The position numbers and the translations under genes were made by a program. A DNA stretch of 64,000 nt. Origin: Actinomycetospora termitidis. GTDB taxonomy: Bacteria > Actinomycetota > Actinomycetes > Mycobacteriales > Pseudonocardiaceae. The stretch is taken from positions 62,001 through 126,000 of the forward strand of contig NZ_JASVWF010000010.1 of NCBI RefSeq assembly GCF_030286555.1, read 5' to 3'. The notes beneath the pieces were generated by a model. The model saw only the letters and a program-made list of their open reading frames with translations. It ran no database searches and was not told where the DNA came from. Within the stretch, counting starts at the first letter, position 1; each line of letters begins with the position of its first letter. Of this stretch, positions 8,048 through 17,097 are shown piece by piece.

Positions 8048-8066
8048 TGAGGTGAGCCTAAGCTTG
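8048..8066 (-). promoter_or_regulatory. IdeR/DtxR-like iron box
   Basis: TGAGGTGAGCCTAAGCTTG matches the IdeR/DtxR consensus TTAGGTTAGSCTAACCTAA at 14 of 19 positions by eye. It lies just upstream of the ABC-ATPase-like gene on the minus strand, where a repressor would block transcription. It could also influence gtrA on the other strand. Confidence 0.5.
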
Positions 8067-8117
8067 GCTCCGGCTGCTGTCGATCCCCCGGATCCACGCG
8101 TCCTAGACTCCTCGGCG

Positions 8118-8591
8118 ATGGAGTCGACCGCCGTGACGCGCCTCGCGTCCACCTGGCACCGCCACGGCGAACTGGTGCGTTTCGCGGTCGTCGGCGCGAG
8201 CACCTTCGTCGTCGACACCGCGGTGTTCCTGCTGCTCAAGAGCACGATCCTGGAACCGAAGCCGGTCACCGCGAAGATCCTGGCCGTGCTCGTGGCGACC
8301 TTCGTCGGCTACGTCGCGAACCGCGAGTGGTCCTTCCGCGCCCGGGGAGGGCTGGCCCGCCGTCGTGAGGCCGTCCTGTACTTCGTCGTCTCCGGGGCGG
8401 CCCTCGCGGTCAACGCGGCGCCCCTGGGGGTCTCGCGGTACGTCCTCGACCTCGCGACGCCCGTGGTGTCGCCGGTCACCGAGCAGGTCGCGGACCTGGT
8501 GAGCGCGCAGGTCGTCGGCACCCTGCTCGCGATGGCGTTCCGCTGGTGGGCCTTCCGCCGCTGGGTGTTCCCGACGGCGCTGGCGGGCTGA
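8118..8591 (+). CDS. GtrA family membrane protein
   Basis: This 157-aa protein is a GtrA-like membrane protein with four hydrophobic helices. Family features are HGELVRFAVVGASTFVVDTAVF at the first helix, FVGYVANREWSFR after the second, and FRWWAFRRWVF at the C terminus. GtrA proteins are thought to help move polyprenyl-linked sugars across the membrane, often for cell-wall glycan. It sits next to the PH-domain/birA/accD5 block, as Rv3277 does in mycobacteria. The ATG at 8118 is chosen because similarity begins just after it. Confidence 0.85.
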   Translation: MESTAVTRLASTWHRHGELVRFAVVGASTFVVDTAVFLLLKSTILEPKPVTAKILAVLVATFVGYVANREWSFRARGGLARRREAVLYFVVSGAALAVNAAPLGVSRYVLDLATPVVSPVTEQVADLVSAQVVGTLLAMAFRWWAFRRWVFPTALAG

Positions 8592-8598
8592 CGTCCCT

Positions 8599-8658
8599 CC
8601 GGGGTGTCAGCACTGCCCCCATGCTGACACTGGACGGCAGAGAAGCCGCAACGTCAGC
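8599..8658. repeat. dispersed palindromic repeat, family A, copy 1
   Basis: This 60-bp element is built on the inverted repeat GTGTCAGCA (8604-8612) / TGCTGACAC (8622-8630), with a conserved tail ending in CAACGTCAGCG. A near-identical copy lies at 18907-18966. It sits between convergent gtrA and the histidine kinase gene and overlaps the kinase stop codon, so it may also terminate transcription. Confidence 0.85.
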
Positions 8659-9934
8659 GCGGTCCCGTGGCCGGCAGCGGCCGGGGCGACGCGACCGCCT
8701 GGTCGGTGCGCGGCACGGGCAGGAACAGCGCGAAGACGGCGGGCTTCGTCCGGGCCAGCTCGAGGCGCCCGCCGTCGGCCTCCACGAGGGCCCGCGCGAG
8801 GGCCAGCCCGACGCCGGTCGAGGCCGCCCCGGAGACGCCGCGGTCGAACACGTGGGGCGCGAGCTCGGAGGGCACCCCGTCGCCGTTGTCGGAGACCTCC
8901 ACGACGATCGAGTCGTGGTCGGAGTGCCGCGCGGCGATGGTGATCGTCCCGGCGCCGTGGCGCAGCGCGTTGTCCACCAGCACCCCCAGGGCCTCGCGCA
9001 GCCGCGCCGAGGTCGCCCGCGCGACGAGCCCGTCGGCGACCCGCACGCGCACCGACCGCCCCTGCCCGTGCGCCGCGTCGTGCCACTCGTCGGCGACCGC
9101 GGTCAGCTCGCTCTCGAGCTCGAGCGGTGACGCGCTCGCCGCCCGGGCCGCCCGGGCCGAGCTCAGCAGTTCGTCGAGGACCTCGGCGAGCCGCTCGGCC
9201 TGCTCCAGCGCGGCGCCACCCTCCGCGGACACCTCCGGGTCGGGGTGGCTGGAGAGCTCGTCGAGGCGCAGCTGCAGCGCGGTCAGCCGGCTGCGCAGCT
9301 GGTGGGAGACGTCCCCGACCAGGTCCCGCTCACGCTGGACCAGCTCGGCGAGGGCCACGGCCGAGGAGTCCAGGACCTCGGCCACCCGGTCGAGCTCGGG
9401 GATGCCGTGGCGCAGCGGGGCCTGCCGGAAGTCGCCGGCACCGAGCCGGGCCGCGCGGCCCGCGACCTGCTGCAGCGGGTCGGCGAGACGGCGGGCGGTG
9501 AGGGTCGCGACCACCGCCCCGACCGCCACCGACAGCACGATCGCGGCCAGCACCAGGGCCGTGGCCTGCAGCTGCCGGGCCCGCATCTCCGCGGACGGTT
9601 CCGCGAGCACGGCCGACCCGTTGATGCCGAACAACGCGGTCTCCGAGACCTGGTCCACGTCCGAGGGGTCGCCGATCGCGCTGGTGCCCCGCGGGGTGCG
9701 CACCACCAGCGAGCCTCCGGGCGGCACCGCGATCGCCACCGCGGACAGGTCAACCGGCCGGTCGGACTGCAGCTGCGTGTCCAGCGTGTTGACCACCTGA
9801 CGCAGCCGGCCGGCCAGCTCGGCGTGCGTGAAGTCCTCGACGAGGCGCCACGTCGTCAGGGCGAGCGGCCCCCCGAGGACGGTGACGGTGATCGCGACGA
9901 CGAGCAGGGTCGAGACGAGGATCCGGCGGCGCAC
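8654..9934 (-). CDS. sensor histidine kinase
   Basis: This 426-aa membrane kinase has an N-terminal TM helix (residues 6-26), an extracytoplasmic sensor region (about 30-120), a second TM helix (about 124-146) and a HAMP domain. The dimerisation domain contains VGDVSHQLRSRLTAL with phospho-acceptor H211, and the ATPase domain contains DNALRHGAG and VSDNGDGVP. It begins 12 bp after the response-regulator gene and is its partner. The GTG at 9934 is the only sensible start before the first TM helix. The signal sensed cannot be read from the sequence. Confidence 0.93.
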   Translation of the reverse strand: MRRRILVSTLLVVAITVTVLGGPLALTTWRLVEDFTHAELAGRLRQVVNTLDTQLQSDRPVDLSAVAIAVPPGGSLVVRTPRGTSAIGDPSDVDQVSETALFGINGSAVLAEPSAEMRARQLQATALVLAAIVLSVAVGAVVATLTARRLADPLQQVAGRAARLGAGDFRQAPLRHGIPELDRVAEVLDSSAVALAELVQRERDLVGDVSHQLRSRLTALQLRLDELSSHPDPEVSAEGGAALEQAERLAEVLDELLSSARAARAASASPLELESELTAVADEWHDAAHGQGRSVRVRVADGLVARATSARLREALGVLVDNALRHGAGTITIAARHSDHDSIVVEVSDNGDGVPSELAPHVFDRGVSGAASTGVGLALARALVEADGGRLELARTKPAVFALFLPVPRTDQAVASPRPLPATGPR

Positions 9935-9946
9935 GGAGAAGCAGGC

Positions 9947-10621
9947 CTACGTGTTGAAGCGAAACCCGACCCCGCGCACGGTCGAGATCCGCTTCCCGCC
10001 GGACGGGCCGCCGTCGGTGTCGCCGAGCTTGCGGCGCAGCCAGGACATGTGCATGTCCAGCGTCTTCGACGTCTTCATCTCGGGGTCGTTCCAGACCTCC
10101 CGGAGGATCTCCTCGCGGGACACGACCTGCCCGGCGTGTGCGAGCAGCACCCGGAGCAGCTCGAACTCCTTGTTCGCCAGGCCCACCTCGACGCCGTCGA
10201 CCAGCACGCGGCGCGCGGACGGCTCCATCCGCACCCCGCCCGCGTCCAGGATCTCCGGCGCCCGCCGCCGCAGCAGCGCCCGCACCCGCGCCAGCAGCTC
10301 CGCGAGCCGGAACGGCTTGCCGACGTAGTCGTCGGCGCCGGCGTCGAGGCCGACCACGAAGTCCACCTCGTCGGTGCGCGCGGTCAGCATCAGCACGGGC
10401 AGGTCGGGCTTGCCGGCGCGCACCCGCCGGCAGACCTCGAGCCCGTCCATCCCGGGGAGCCCGAGGTCGAGCACCATGAGGTCGACCTCGCGGTCGCCAG
10501 CCCGGGTCACCGCGGACGGACCGTCGTCGACCACGTCCACCTCGTAGCCCTCGCGGGAGAGGGCGCGGGACAGCGGTCCGGCGATCGCCGCATCGTCCTC
10601 GACGAGCAGCACGGTGGTCAT
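9947..10621 (-). CDS. OmpR-family response regulator
   Basis: This 224-aa regulator has a receiver domain with VEDD, phospho-acceptor D52 (LDLGLPGMDG), the switch motif LTART and K102 in YVGKPF. A C-terminal winged helix follows, with FELLRVLLAHAGQVVSREEI, HMSWLRRKLG and STVRGVGFRF. It is the first gene of a two-gene operon with the histidine kinase. Target genes are unknown. It is divergent from hisN with a 62-bp gap. Confidence 0.95.
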   Translation of the reverse strand: MTTVLLVEDDAAIAGPLSRALSREGYEVDVVDDGPSAVTRAGDREVDLMVLDLGLPGMDGLEVCRRVRAGKPDLPVLMLTARTDEVDFVVGLDAGADDYVGKPFRLAELLARVRALLRRRAPEILDAGGVRMEPSARRVLVDGVEVGLANKEFELLRVLLAHAGQVVSREEILREVWNDPEMKTSKTLDMHMSWLRRKLGDTDGGPSGGKRISTVRGVGFRFNT

Positions 10622-10683
10622 GAACGACCAGCGTAGACCGCTGCGGACGGCCCCGGCGTGCGGACGCCCGGCAGGATGAGGGC

Positions 10684-11475
10684 GTGACCGACGACCTCCA
10701 GCCGGACCTCGCCCTCGCCCTCCGCATCGCCGACGCGGCCGACCGCGTGACGTCGTCCCGGTTCCGCGCGAGCGACCTGCGCGTCGACCGCAAGCCGGAC
10801 CGCACCCCGGTCACCGACGCCGACGTCGCGACCGAGGACGAGGTGCGCCGGATCCTCGCCGCGGAGCGTCCGGACGACGCCGTGCTCGGCGAGGAGCGCG
10901 GGGGCGACACCACGGCCACCCGGCACTGGATCGTCGACCCGATCGACGGCACCAAGAACTACTCCCGCGGCGTCCCGGTCTTCGCGACGCTGCTCGCGCT
11001 CGTCGTCGACGGCGACCCGGTGGTGGGCGTGGTCAGCGCTCCCGCGCTGGGCCGGCGCTGGTGGGCGGCGCGCGGGCGGGGTGCGTTCACCTCCGACGTG
11101 GCCCGCGGGATCGAGGCGGCGCCCCTGGCCGTCTCCGGGGTCGCCGACCTCGCCGACGCCTACGTCTCCACCACCGATCTCGACTACTGGCGCGAGATCG
11201 GCGCCCGCGACCGCTGGATCGCCCTCACCGAGGCCACCTGGGAGAGCCGCGCGTTCGGCGACTTCCACCACCACGTGCTGGTCGCGGAGGGGCTGCTGGA
11301 CGCCGCCGTCGAGCCCGGCGCCAGCGCCTGGGACCTGGCCGCACCCGCCGTCGTCGTCCGCGAGGCCGGGGGCCGGCTGACCGACTTCACCGGCGCCGAC
11401 CGCATCGACGCCGGGGAGGCCCTGTCCACCAACGGCGCGCTGCACGACACCGTCCTCGGCGTCATCCGGCCCTGA
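10684..11475 (+). CDS. hisN: histidinol-phosphatase, inositol monophosphatase family
   Basis: This 263-aa enzyme is of the Mg-dependent inositol-monophosphatase fold. It shows GEERGG (metal-binding glutamates), WIVDPIDGTKNYSRGVP (the catalytic DPIDGT motif) and GASAWDLAAPAVVVREAGG (the late WD motif). Length and sequence suit the actinobacterial HisN group that removes phosphate from L-histidinol phosphate in histidine synthesis. Other IMPase substrates cannot be excluded. The GTG start is at 10684; the reading frame has no better start upstream. Confidence 0.88.
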   Translation: MTDDLQPDLALALRIADAADRVTSSRFRASDLRVDRKPDRTPVTDADVATEDEVRRILAAERPDDAVLGEERGGDTTATRHWIVDPIDGTKNYSRGVPVFATLLALVVDGDPVVGVVSAPALGRRWWAARGRGAFTSDVARGIEAAPLAVSGVADLADAYVSTTDLDYWREIGARDRWIALTEATWESRAFGDFHHHVLVAEGLLDAAVEPGASAWDLAAPAVVVREAGGRLTDFTGADRIDAGEALSTNGALHDTVLGVIRP

Positions 11476-11722
11476 GCGCACCCCGCATCATCTGGGTCCA
11501 GGCCAGCCGGCCGAAGAGGGCGAAGCACGCGGCCGACTCCTCGTCGAACCGCGTCCACGAGTACCGCTCGCCGCCCTCCCACCAGTAGAGCTCCCACGTC
11601 GCCTCCGGCCCGGGGTGCACGCACCACGTCCGGTCGGCGTCCGCGGGCGGCTCCCCGACGACGAGGGTGGCCGGGGACAGCCCCAGCGCCTCGATCCATC
11701 CCGGCAACGCGTCGACTCCCAC
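11462..11722 (-). CDS. small conserved-looking hypothetical protein
   Basis: This 86-aa acidic, Trp-rich protein ([32 protein letters not shown]) has no family recognised. It overlaps the 3' end of hisN by 14 bp in convergent orientation. It has a plausible GTG start at 11722 and codon use like its neighbours. It is single-domain, with no TM segment. The function is unknown. Confidence 0.6.
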   Translation of the reverse strand: MGVDALPGWIEALGLSPATLVVGEPPADADRTWCVHPGPEATWELYWWEGGERYSWTRFDEESAACFALFGRLAWTQMMRGALRAG

Positions 11723-11759
11723 ACCGGTGCTGACGCCGGCCGGCGTCGATCGGTTCCGA

Positions 11760-12461
11760 TCACCGCCCGGCGGGCAGCTCCCGGCGTCGGGCCGAGAGGC
11801 GACGCAGGCGCGGGAAGCGGCTCGGCTCGGCGTCCTCCCACTCGGCGTCGACGACGTCCTCGTCGGGAGCGCCGGGACCGTCGGGCTCGTCGTCGTCCCA
11901 GGCCTCGTCCTCGGGTCCGTCGTCCTCGTCGTCCTCGTCGTCGTCGAAGGTCCCCCAGCGGTCCGGGTCGAGCCCGCCGCGGCGCTCGGCCATCCGCTCG
12001 ACCTCGGCGGCGACCCGGACGATGCGGGCGAGACCGTCGAAGCGCCACGGCTCGCGGGCGTCGTCGACCCCCACCACGAGGGTCCCGGCGCCGAGCAGGC
12101 GGTCCGCGCCCGAGCGCACCGTGCGGACCGAGGTGATCGAGCGGCCCACGACGACGATGCCCGTCCGGGAGAACACGCCCTCGCGGACCAGGATGCGGCG
12201 GTCGGTGACGACGAAGTGGGTGGCCCGCCAGCGGGTGGCGGGCGCGAGCGAGAACCAGCCTACGACGCCGACCGCGACGACGCCGACCGCGACCAGCACC
12301 GCGAGGAACCACGGCGTCGGGCGGGCCACGGCCACCAGCCACGCCCCGACGAAGGCGACCACCGGCGGCAGGACGGCGGGCAGCACCAGCATCCGCCAGT
12401 GCGGCCGGACGTGGACGGACACGCGCTCGCCGGCCACGAGGAGTCGCTCCGGGTACGCCAC
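11760..12461 (-). CDS. PH-domain (bPH2/YdbS-like) membrane protein
   Basis: This 233-aa protein has two TM helices (about residues 25-45 and 50-72) followed by a bacterial PH-like domain (about 75-155) with [22 protein letters not shown], typical of the DUF304/bPH2 family. The C-terminal 75 residues are acidic (long Asp/Glu runs, then a basic end). Placement beside birA and accD5 matches Rv3278c in mycobacteria. The biochemical role is not known. The GTG start at 12461 gives the family N terminus (RLLVAGERV). Confidence 0.82.
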   Translation of the reverse strand: MAYPERLLVAGERVSVHVRPHWRMLVLPAVLPPVVAFVGAWLVAVARPTPWFLAVLVAVGVVAVGVVGWFSLAPATRWRATHFVVTDRRILVREGVFSRTGIVVVGRSITSVRTVRSGADRLLGAGTLVVGVDDAREPWRFDGLARIVRVAAEVERMAERRGGLDPDRWGTFDDDEDDEDDGPEDEAWDDDEPDGPGAPDEDVVDAEWEDAEPSRFPRLRRLSARRRELPAGR

Positions 12462-12548
12462 TGCCCGACCCCCTCCCGACCGCGGTGCGCCGATCGAGGG
12501 TATCCGCGGACCGGGCCGGATCCGAGTGCCGCGCCGCGCCGGCGGGGC

Positions 12549-13391
12549 TCAGACCGCCCGGACGTGCACCACGTCGCCCGCGGAGACCGTCGTGTGCCCG
12601 CCGTCGGCGTCGCGGACCACGAGCCGGCCGTCGTCGTCGAGGTCCTCGGCGGTACCGAGCAGTTCGCGGTCGCCCGGCAGCGACACCCGCACCTCGCGCC
12701 CGAGCGTGGCGCAGCGGCGCCGGTACCCCTCGAGCAGGCCGGCGCGGGCGGCGTCGCCCCGGGCGGCGCGCCAGTCGTCGTCGAGCGAGGCGAGCACCGC
12801 GAGGACGTCCCCGAGCACGTCCGGCCGGGTCCGGCGCACGCTCTGCGCGAGCAGCGACGTCCCGCCCTCGGGCAGCTCGGCCTCCGGGGTCGACACGTTG
12901 ATCCCGATCCCGACGACGAGGGCGTTCCCCTCCGGCCCGCCCGGCACGACCTCGGCCAGGATGCCCGCGCCCTTGCGCTGGTCCGGGCCCAGCAGCAGGT
13001 CGTTCGGCCACTTCAGGGCGGCCTCGAGGGTCGCGACGGAGGCCGGGGCCCGGTAGTCCTCCATCGCCACGACGAGGGCGAGCCCGGCGAGCAGCGGCGC
13101 CCAGCCCCACTGCGCGGCCGGCACCTGCGTGGGCCGCAGCAGCACCGAGAAGGTCAGGCCCTCGCCGGCCCCGGACTCCCACGTGCGCTCGCGACGCCCG
13201 CGCCCGGCCTGCTGGTGGTGGGCGACGAGCACGGTGCGGTCGGGGGCGCCGTCCGCGGCCGCGGCGGCCAGGTCGGCGTTCGTCGAGCCCGTGGCGTCCA
13301 CCACGTCCAGCCGCGCCCAGGGCCCGGTCGGCGCGACGGCGGTGGTCTGCAGGGCCGCCCAGGCGGCGGCGTCGCGAAGTCCCGGCTGCAC
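12549..13391 (-). CDS. birA: biotin--[acetyl-CoA-carboxylase] ligase
   Basis: This 280-aa single-function BirA, without an N-terminal repressor HTH, attaches biotin to the AccA3 carrier lysine. Motifs are [18 protein letters not shown] (biotinyl-AMP loop), KWPNDLLLG and GIGINVS, followed by an SH3-like C-terminal domain ([19 protein letters not shown]). It is divergent from accD5, exactly as in the mycobacterial birA-accD5 arrangement. The GTG at 13391 is chosen as the start because the N terminus then aligns with the family (LRDAAAW). Confidence 0.94.
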   Translation of the reverse strand: MQPGLRDAAAWAALQTTAVAPTGPWARLDVVDATGSTNADLAAAAADGAPDRTVLVAHHQQAGRGRRERTWESGAGEGLTFSVLLRPTQVPAAQWGWAPLLAGLALVVAMEDYRAPASVATLEAALKWPNDLLLGPDQRKGAGILAEVVPGGPEGNALVVGIGINVSTPEAELPEGGTSLLAQSVRRTRPDVLGDVLAVLASLDDDWRAARGDAARAGLLEGYRRRCATLGREVRVSLPGDRELLGTAEDLDDDGRLVVRDADGGHTTVSAGDVVHVRAV

Positions 13392-13472
13392 CCGGGGACC
13401 GTATCGTCCGTCCCCCGACGTGCCCGGCGTCACGCGGCTGCACCGCCCGAGGGATGGATATGGTCCGCGACC

Positions 13473-15116
13473 ATGACCGCCGCGACGAAGCCGCCGCCCG
13501 AGCCCGACGAGGCCGCGGACGAACCCGACGTCCACACCTCCGCCGGCAAGCTGGCGGACTGGCACCGGCGCCAGGACGACGTCGTGCACGCCGGCTCCGA
13601 GCGGGCCGTCGAGCGCCAGCACGCCAAGGGCCGCAAGACCGCCCGGGAGCGCATCGACCTCCTGCTCGACGAGGGCAGCTTCCTCGAGTTCGACGCGATG
13701 GCCCGGCACCGCTCCACCAACTTCGGTCTGGAGGCGAACCGGCCCTACGGCGACGGCGTCGTCACCGGCCAGGGCACCGTCGACGGCCGGCCGGTCTGCG
13801 TCTTCTCCCAGGACGCCACCGTCTTCGGCGGCGCGCTCGGCGAGGTCTACGGCGAGAAGATCGTCAAGGTCATGGACGTGGCCATGAAGATCGGCTGCCC
13901 CGTCATCGGCATCAACGACGGCGGCGGCGCGCGCATCCAGGAGGGCGTGGTCGCGCTCGGGCTCTACGGCGAGATCTTCCGCCGGAACTCGCACGCCTCC
14001 GGCGTCGTCCCGCAGATCTCGCTGGTGATGGGCCCGGCCGCCGGCGGCGCCGTCTACTCCCCCGCGCTGACCGACTTCACGATCATGGTCGACGAGACGT
14101 CGTTCATGTTCATCACCGGACCCGACGTCATCAAGACCGTCACCGGTGAGGACGTCGAGTTCGAGACGCTCGGCGGGGCCCGCACGCACAACACCACGTC
14201 GGGCAACGCGCACTACCTCGCCTCCGACGAGGACGACGCGATCGCCTACGTGCAGGAGCTGCTGGGCTACCTGCCGTCGAACAACCTCTCCGAGCCGCCG
14301 CGACTGGCGGCGGACGAGGAGACCGGCGCGGTGGAGGAGAACCTCTCCGAGGTCGACCTCGAGCTCGACGGGCTCGTGCCGGACTCCCCGAACCAGCCCT
14401 ACGACATCCGCGAGGTGATCCGGCGGGTCGTGGACGACGAGGAGTTCCTGGAGGTCCAGGAGCTGTACGCGTCGAACATGGTCGTGGGGTACGGGCGCGT
14501 CGAGGGCCGCGCGGTCGGCGTCGTCGCGAACCAGCCGACCCAGCTCGCCGGCTGCCTCGACATCGGCGCCAGCGAGAAGGCCGCACGCTTCGTGCGCACC
14601 TGCGACGCGTTCAACATCCCGGTGCTGACCTTCGTCGACGTCCCGGGATTCCTGCCCGGCACCGACCAGGAGTACAACGGCATCATCCGCCGCGGCGCGA
14701 AGCTGATCTACGCCTACGCCGAGGCGACGGTCCCGCTGATCACGATCATCTGCCGCAAGGCCTACGGCGGCGCCTACGACGTCATGGGCTCCAAGCACCT
14801 CGGCGCGGACCTCAACCTCGCGTGGCCGACCGCGCAGATCGCCGTCACCGGCGCGTCCGGCGCGGTGAGCATCCTGTACCGCAAGGAGCTCAAGAAGGTC
14901 GAGGACGAGGGCGGTGACGTCGAGGCGCGCCGCGCGGAGCTGCAGCAGGAGTACGAGGACACCCTCGCCAACCCCTACGTCGCGGCCGAGCGCGGTTACG
15001 TCGACGCGGTCGTCCCGCCGTCGTGGACGCGCGGCTACGTCGCCCGTGCCCTGCGCTCGTTCTCGACCAAGCGCGAGACGCTGCCGGCCAAGAAGCACGG
15101 GAACATCCCGCTGTGA
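13473..15116 (+). CDS. accD5: acyl-CoA carboxylase beta subunit (AccD5/PccB type)
   Basis: This 547-aa carboxyltransferase moves CO2 from carboxybiotin on AccA3 to acetyl- or propionyl-CoA, giving malonyl- or methylmalonyl-CoA for fatty and mycolic-type lipids. Landmarks are [16 protein letters not shown], the oxyanion-hole glycines in [17 protein letters not shown] (N domain) and [15 protein letters not shown] (C domain), and [19 protein letters not shown]. The length equals that of mycobacterial AccD5. It overlaps accE5 by GTGA, so the two are co-translated. Confidence 0.96.
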   Translation: MTAATKPPPEPDEAADEPDVHTSAGKLADWHRRQDDVVHAGSERAVERQHAKGRKTARERIDLLLDEGSFLEFDAMARHRSTNFGLEANRPYGDGVVTGQGTVDGRPVCVFSQDATVFGGALGEVYGEKIVKVMDVAMKIGCPVIGINDGGGARIQEGVVALGLYGEIFRRNSHASGVVPQISLVMGPAAGGAVYSPALTDFTIMVDETSFMFITGPDVIKTVTGEDVEFETLGGARTHNTTSGNAHYLASDEDDAIAYVQELLGYLPSNNLSEPPRLAADEETGAVEENLSEVDLELDGLVPDSPNQPYDIREVIRRVVDDEEFLEVQELYASNMVVGYGRVEGRAVGVVANQPTQLAGCLDIGASEKAARFVRTCDAFNIPVLTFVDVPGFLPGTDQEYNGIIRRGAKLIYAYAEATVPLITIICRKAYGGAYDVMGSKHLGADLNLAWPTAQIAVTGASGAVSILYRKELKKVEDEGGDVEARRAELQQEYEDTLANPYVAAERGYVDAVVPPSWTRGYVARALRSFSTKRETLPAKKHGNIPL

Positions 15117-15346
15117 CCGGCCCGGAGGAGGAGACACCGGCCCGTCCGGTGCTGCGCATCGTCCGCGGTGACCCGTCGCCCGAGGAGGTGGCCGCGCTGA
15201 CCGTCGTGCTCGCGGCGGCCTCGGGTGGGGGCGGCGAGCCGGAGGACACCGGTCCGCGGTCGGTCTGGAACGAGCGCGAGTCGCTGGTGCGGCGGCCGCT
15301 CTCGCCGGGCCCGGGAGCGTGGCGGGCGTCGGCGCTGCCGCGCTGA
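15113..15346 (+). CDS. accE5: acyl-CoA carboxylase epsilon subunit
   Basis: This small 77-aa protein is typical of actinobacterial AccE: a variable acidic N terminus, then [22 protein letters not shown] and a C-terminal W-x-R-R/P-x-P region ([12 protein letters not shown]). The subunit stimulates AccA3-AccD5 complexes. The GTG start at 15113 overlaps the accD5 stop codon (GTGA). It is followed by the family B palindromic repeat. Confidence 0.9.
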   Translation: MTGPEEETPARPVLRIVRGDPSPEEVAALTVVLAAASGGGGEPEDTGPRSVWNERESLVRRPLSPGPGAWRASALPR

Positions 15347-15359
15347 GGCCATTCGATCC

Positions 15360-15410
15360 GAGCGAACGGCACTCTCGCGCGCATAGACGCTGCGAGGGTG
15401 CCGCTCGCTC
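15360..15410. repeat. dispersed palindromic repeat, family B, copy 1
   Basis: The arms GAGCGAACGGCACTCTCGC (15360-15378) and GCGAGGGTGCCGCTCGCTC (15392-15410) form a long hairpin with two mismatches and a 13-nt loop. A second copy lies at 63702-63752 with 5' arm identical and loop similar. It lies between accE5 and maf, where it could act as a terminator. Confidence 0.85.
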
Positions 15411-15461
15411 GACTCCGGCCGACGCTGCCGCGGCAGGGTCCGCCGCCTAGGGTCGCGGGCC

Positions 15462-16094
15462 GTGCGACTGGTTCTCGGCTCCGCGTCCCCCGCCCGCCTC
15501 GGTGTGCTCCGATCGGCGGGGGTGGACCCCGACGTCATCGTCTCGGAGGTCGACGAGGACGCCCTGCTCACGGAGCTCGGCGACGCGACGCCCGCCGAGA
15601 AGGTCACCGCGCTGGCCATCGCGAAGGCCCGCGCGGTCGCCTCGCAGGTGCCGACCGAGGAGGGCGACGTCGTCGTCGTCGGGTGCGACTCGATGCTCGA
15701 CATCGACGGCGAGCTGGTCGGCAAGCCGCACACCGTGGAGAACGCCCGGGCGCGCTGGGAGCGCATGGCGGGCCGGCACGGTGAGCTCGTCACCGGCCAC
15801 GCCCTCGTCCGGCTGCGCGGCGGGGTGGCCGACGCCGAGATCTCCGGACACGCGACCACGTTCGTCACCTTCGCCGAGCCCTCCCCCGCCGCGCTGGACG
15901 CCTACCTGGCGTCGGGCGAGCCGTTGCAGGTCGCAGGCGCGTTCACGCTCGACGGCCTGGGCGGCTGGCTGGTGGAGGGCATCCAGGGCGACCCGTCCAA
16001 CGTCATCGGGATCAGCCTGCCGCTCGTGCGCCGGCTGCTCGCCGAGCTCGGGATCGAGGTCAGCGACCTGTGGCGGGCCCCGGCGACGGGCTGA
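15462..16094 (+). CDS. maf: Maf-like nucleoside triphosphate pyrophosphatase
   Basis: This 210-aa Maf/Ham1-fold house-cleaning enzyme hydrolyses non-canonical nucleotides to monophosphates. It opens with [18 protein letters not shown], has the catalytic region [18 protein letters not shown] and ends with [22 protein letters not shown]. It is placed after accE5, as in mycobacteria (Rv3282). The GTG at 15462 gives the canonical N terminus. Its 3' end overlaps the convergent gene by 35 bp. Confidence 0.93.
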   Translation: MRLVLGSASPARLGVLRSAGVDPDVIVSEVDEDALLTELGDATPAEKVTALAIAKARAVASQVPTEEGDVVVVGCDSMLDIDGELVGKPHTVENARARWERMAGRHGELVTGHALVRLRGGVADAEISGHATTFVTFAEPSPAALDAYLASGEPLQVAGAFTLDGLGGWLVEGIQGDPSNVIGISLPLVRRLLAELGIEVSDLWRAPATG

Positions 16095-16866
16095 CCCGCG
16101 CCCCGGGCGGACCCGCGGCCGGCGGGGCGGCCGCCCGGCCCGGCGTCGGCGGTGGAGCGGCCCCGGCATCCGAGGACAGCGAGCGCACGACGCGGTCGGC
16201 GGCGCCGGCATCGGCGGGCTGGGTGCGCCCCGGGGCCGCGACCGCCAGCAGCACGAGGCCGGGCTCGCCGCGGTCGCCCGCGACCGTCGTGACCCGCACG
16301 ATCGTCCCGTCCGGCGCACGGCGCACAGAGGTGAACGCGTCCCGTCCGTCGAGCGGGCCGGCCTCGTCGGACACGGTGACGACGCGCCCGTCGTCGTCAC
16401 CCCGGACGCCGTCGGTGAACGCGCCGACGAGCCGCCGGGCCTCGTCGCCGAGGGCGTCCTCCCCGAAGCCGCGGGCCGGGTCGAGGCGCCCGAGCAGGAC
16501 GACGGCGCGGTCCTCCAGGGTGAGCACGGTGGGGAAGCGGCCGGGAGTGACCGGCACCAGGCCCTGGGTACGGGCGGGCTCCCACCCGGGCTGGAGCGCG
16601 ACCGTCGCGCCGAGCGTCGGGTCGCCCAGCCGGCCGGGTCGGGTCGTCACCGGCGGCGCCGAGGCGGGGGCGGCGGCCGGCGAGGCCTGCGAGGCCTGCG
16701 GCGCGGGGCGCGCGTCCGCGAGGGTCCGCGCCTCGGAGCGGCGGGCGGACTCGCCGTCGGCACCGACCGCCGTCGCCACCGCGGCCACCGTGCCCGCGAG
16801 AGCCGCCACGGACGCGCACACGGCCACCGCGGGGCCCCACCATCGGCGGGAGCTGGGAGCGCTCAT
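16060..16866 (-). CDS. membrane-anchored secreted protein of unknown function
   Basis: This 268-aa protein has one N-terminal TM or signal anchor (about residues 9-35, [20 protein letters not shown]). An Ala/Pro linker follows, then an extracytoplasmic domain (about 75-230) with beta-rich segments such as [13 protein letters not shown] and [12 protein letters not shown] Pro/Ala-rich tail ends the protein. No catalytic motif was recognised. It lies where mycobacteria have sseA and Rv3284 between maf and accA3. Confidence 0.7.
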   Translation of the reverse strand: MSAPSSRRWWGPAVAVCASVAALAGTVAAVATAVGADGESARRSEARTLADARPAPQASQASPAAAPASAPPVTTRPGRLGDPTLGATVALQPGWEPARTQGLVPVTPGRFPTVLTLEDRAVVLLGRLDPARGFGEDALGDEARRLVGAFTDGVRGDDDGRVVTVSDEAGPLDGRDAFTSVRRAPDGTIVRVTTVAGDRGEPGLVLLAVAAPGRTQPADAGAADRVVRSLSSDAGAAPPPTPGRAAAPPAAGPPGARVSPSPGPATGR

Positions 16867-17097
16867 CGGTCGTCGACGGTAGCGACCGGCCGACGCCGCC
16901 CCGGAGCCGGGCGGGCGCTGTGGTCATGACCACCCAAGACGTGGTGTCGCGGGGGGCTCCGGGTGCGGGAGAGTCGCGAGAACGGTCACGGCCGACCGTT
17001 CGAGCAGCGCTCACCCGGACGGCCGTGCACGGCGGCCCTACACTGCGCCCGGCTCACCACGCCCGCACCGACGCGTTCGCCCAGGAGGCTCCAGACC

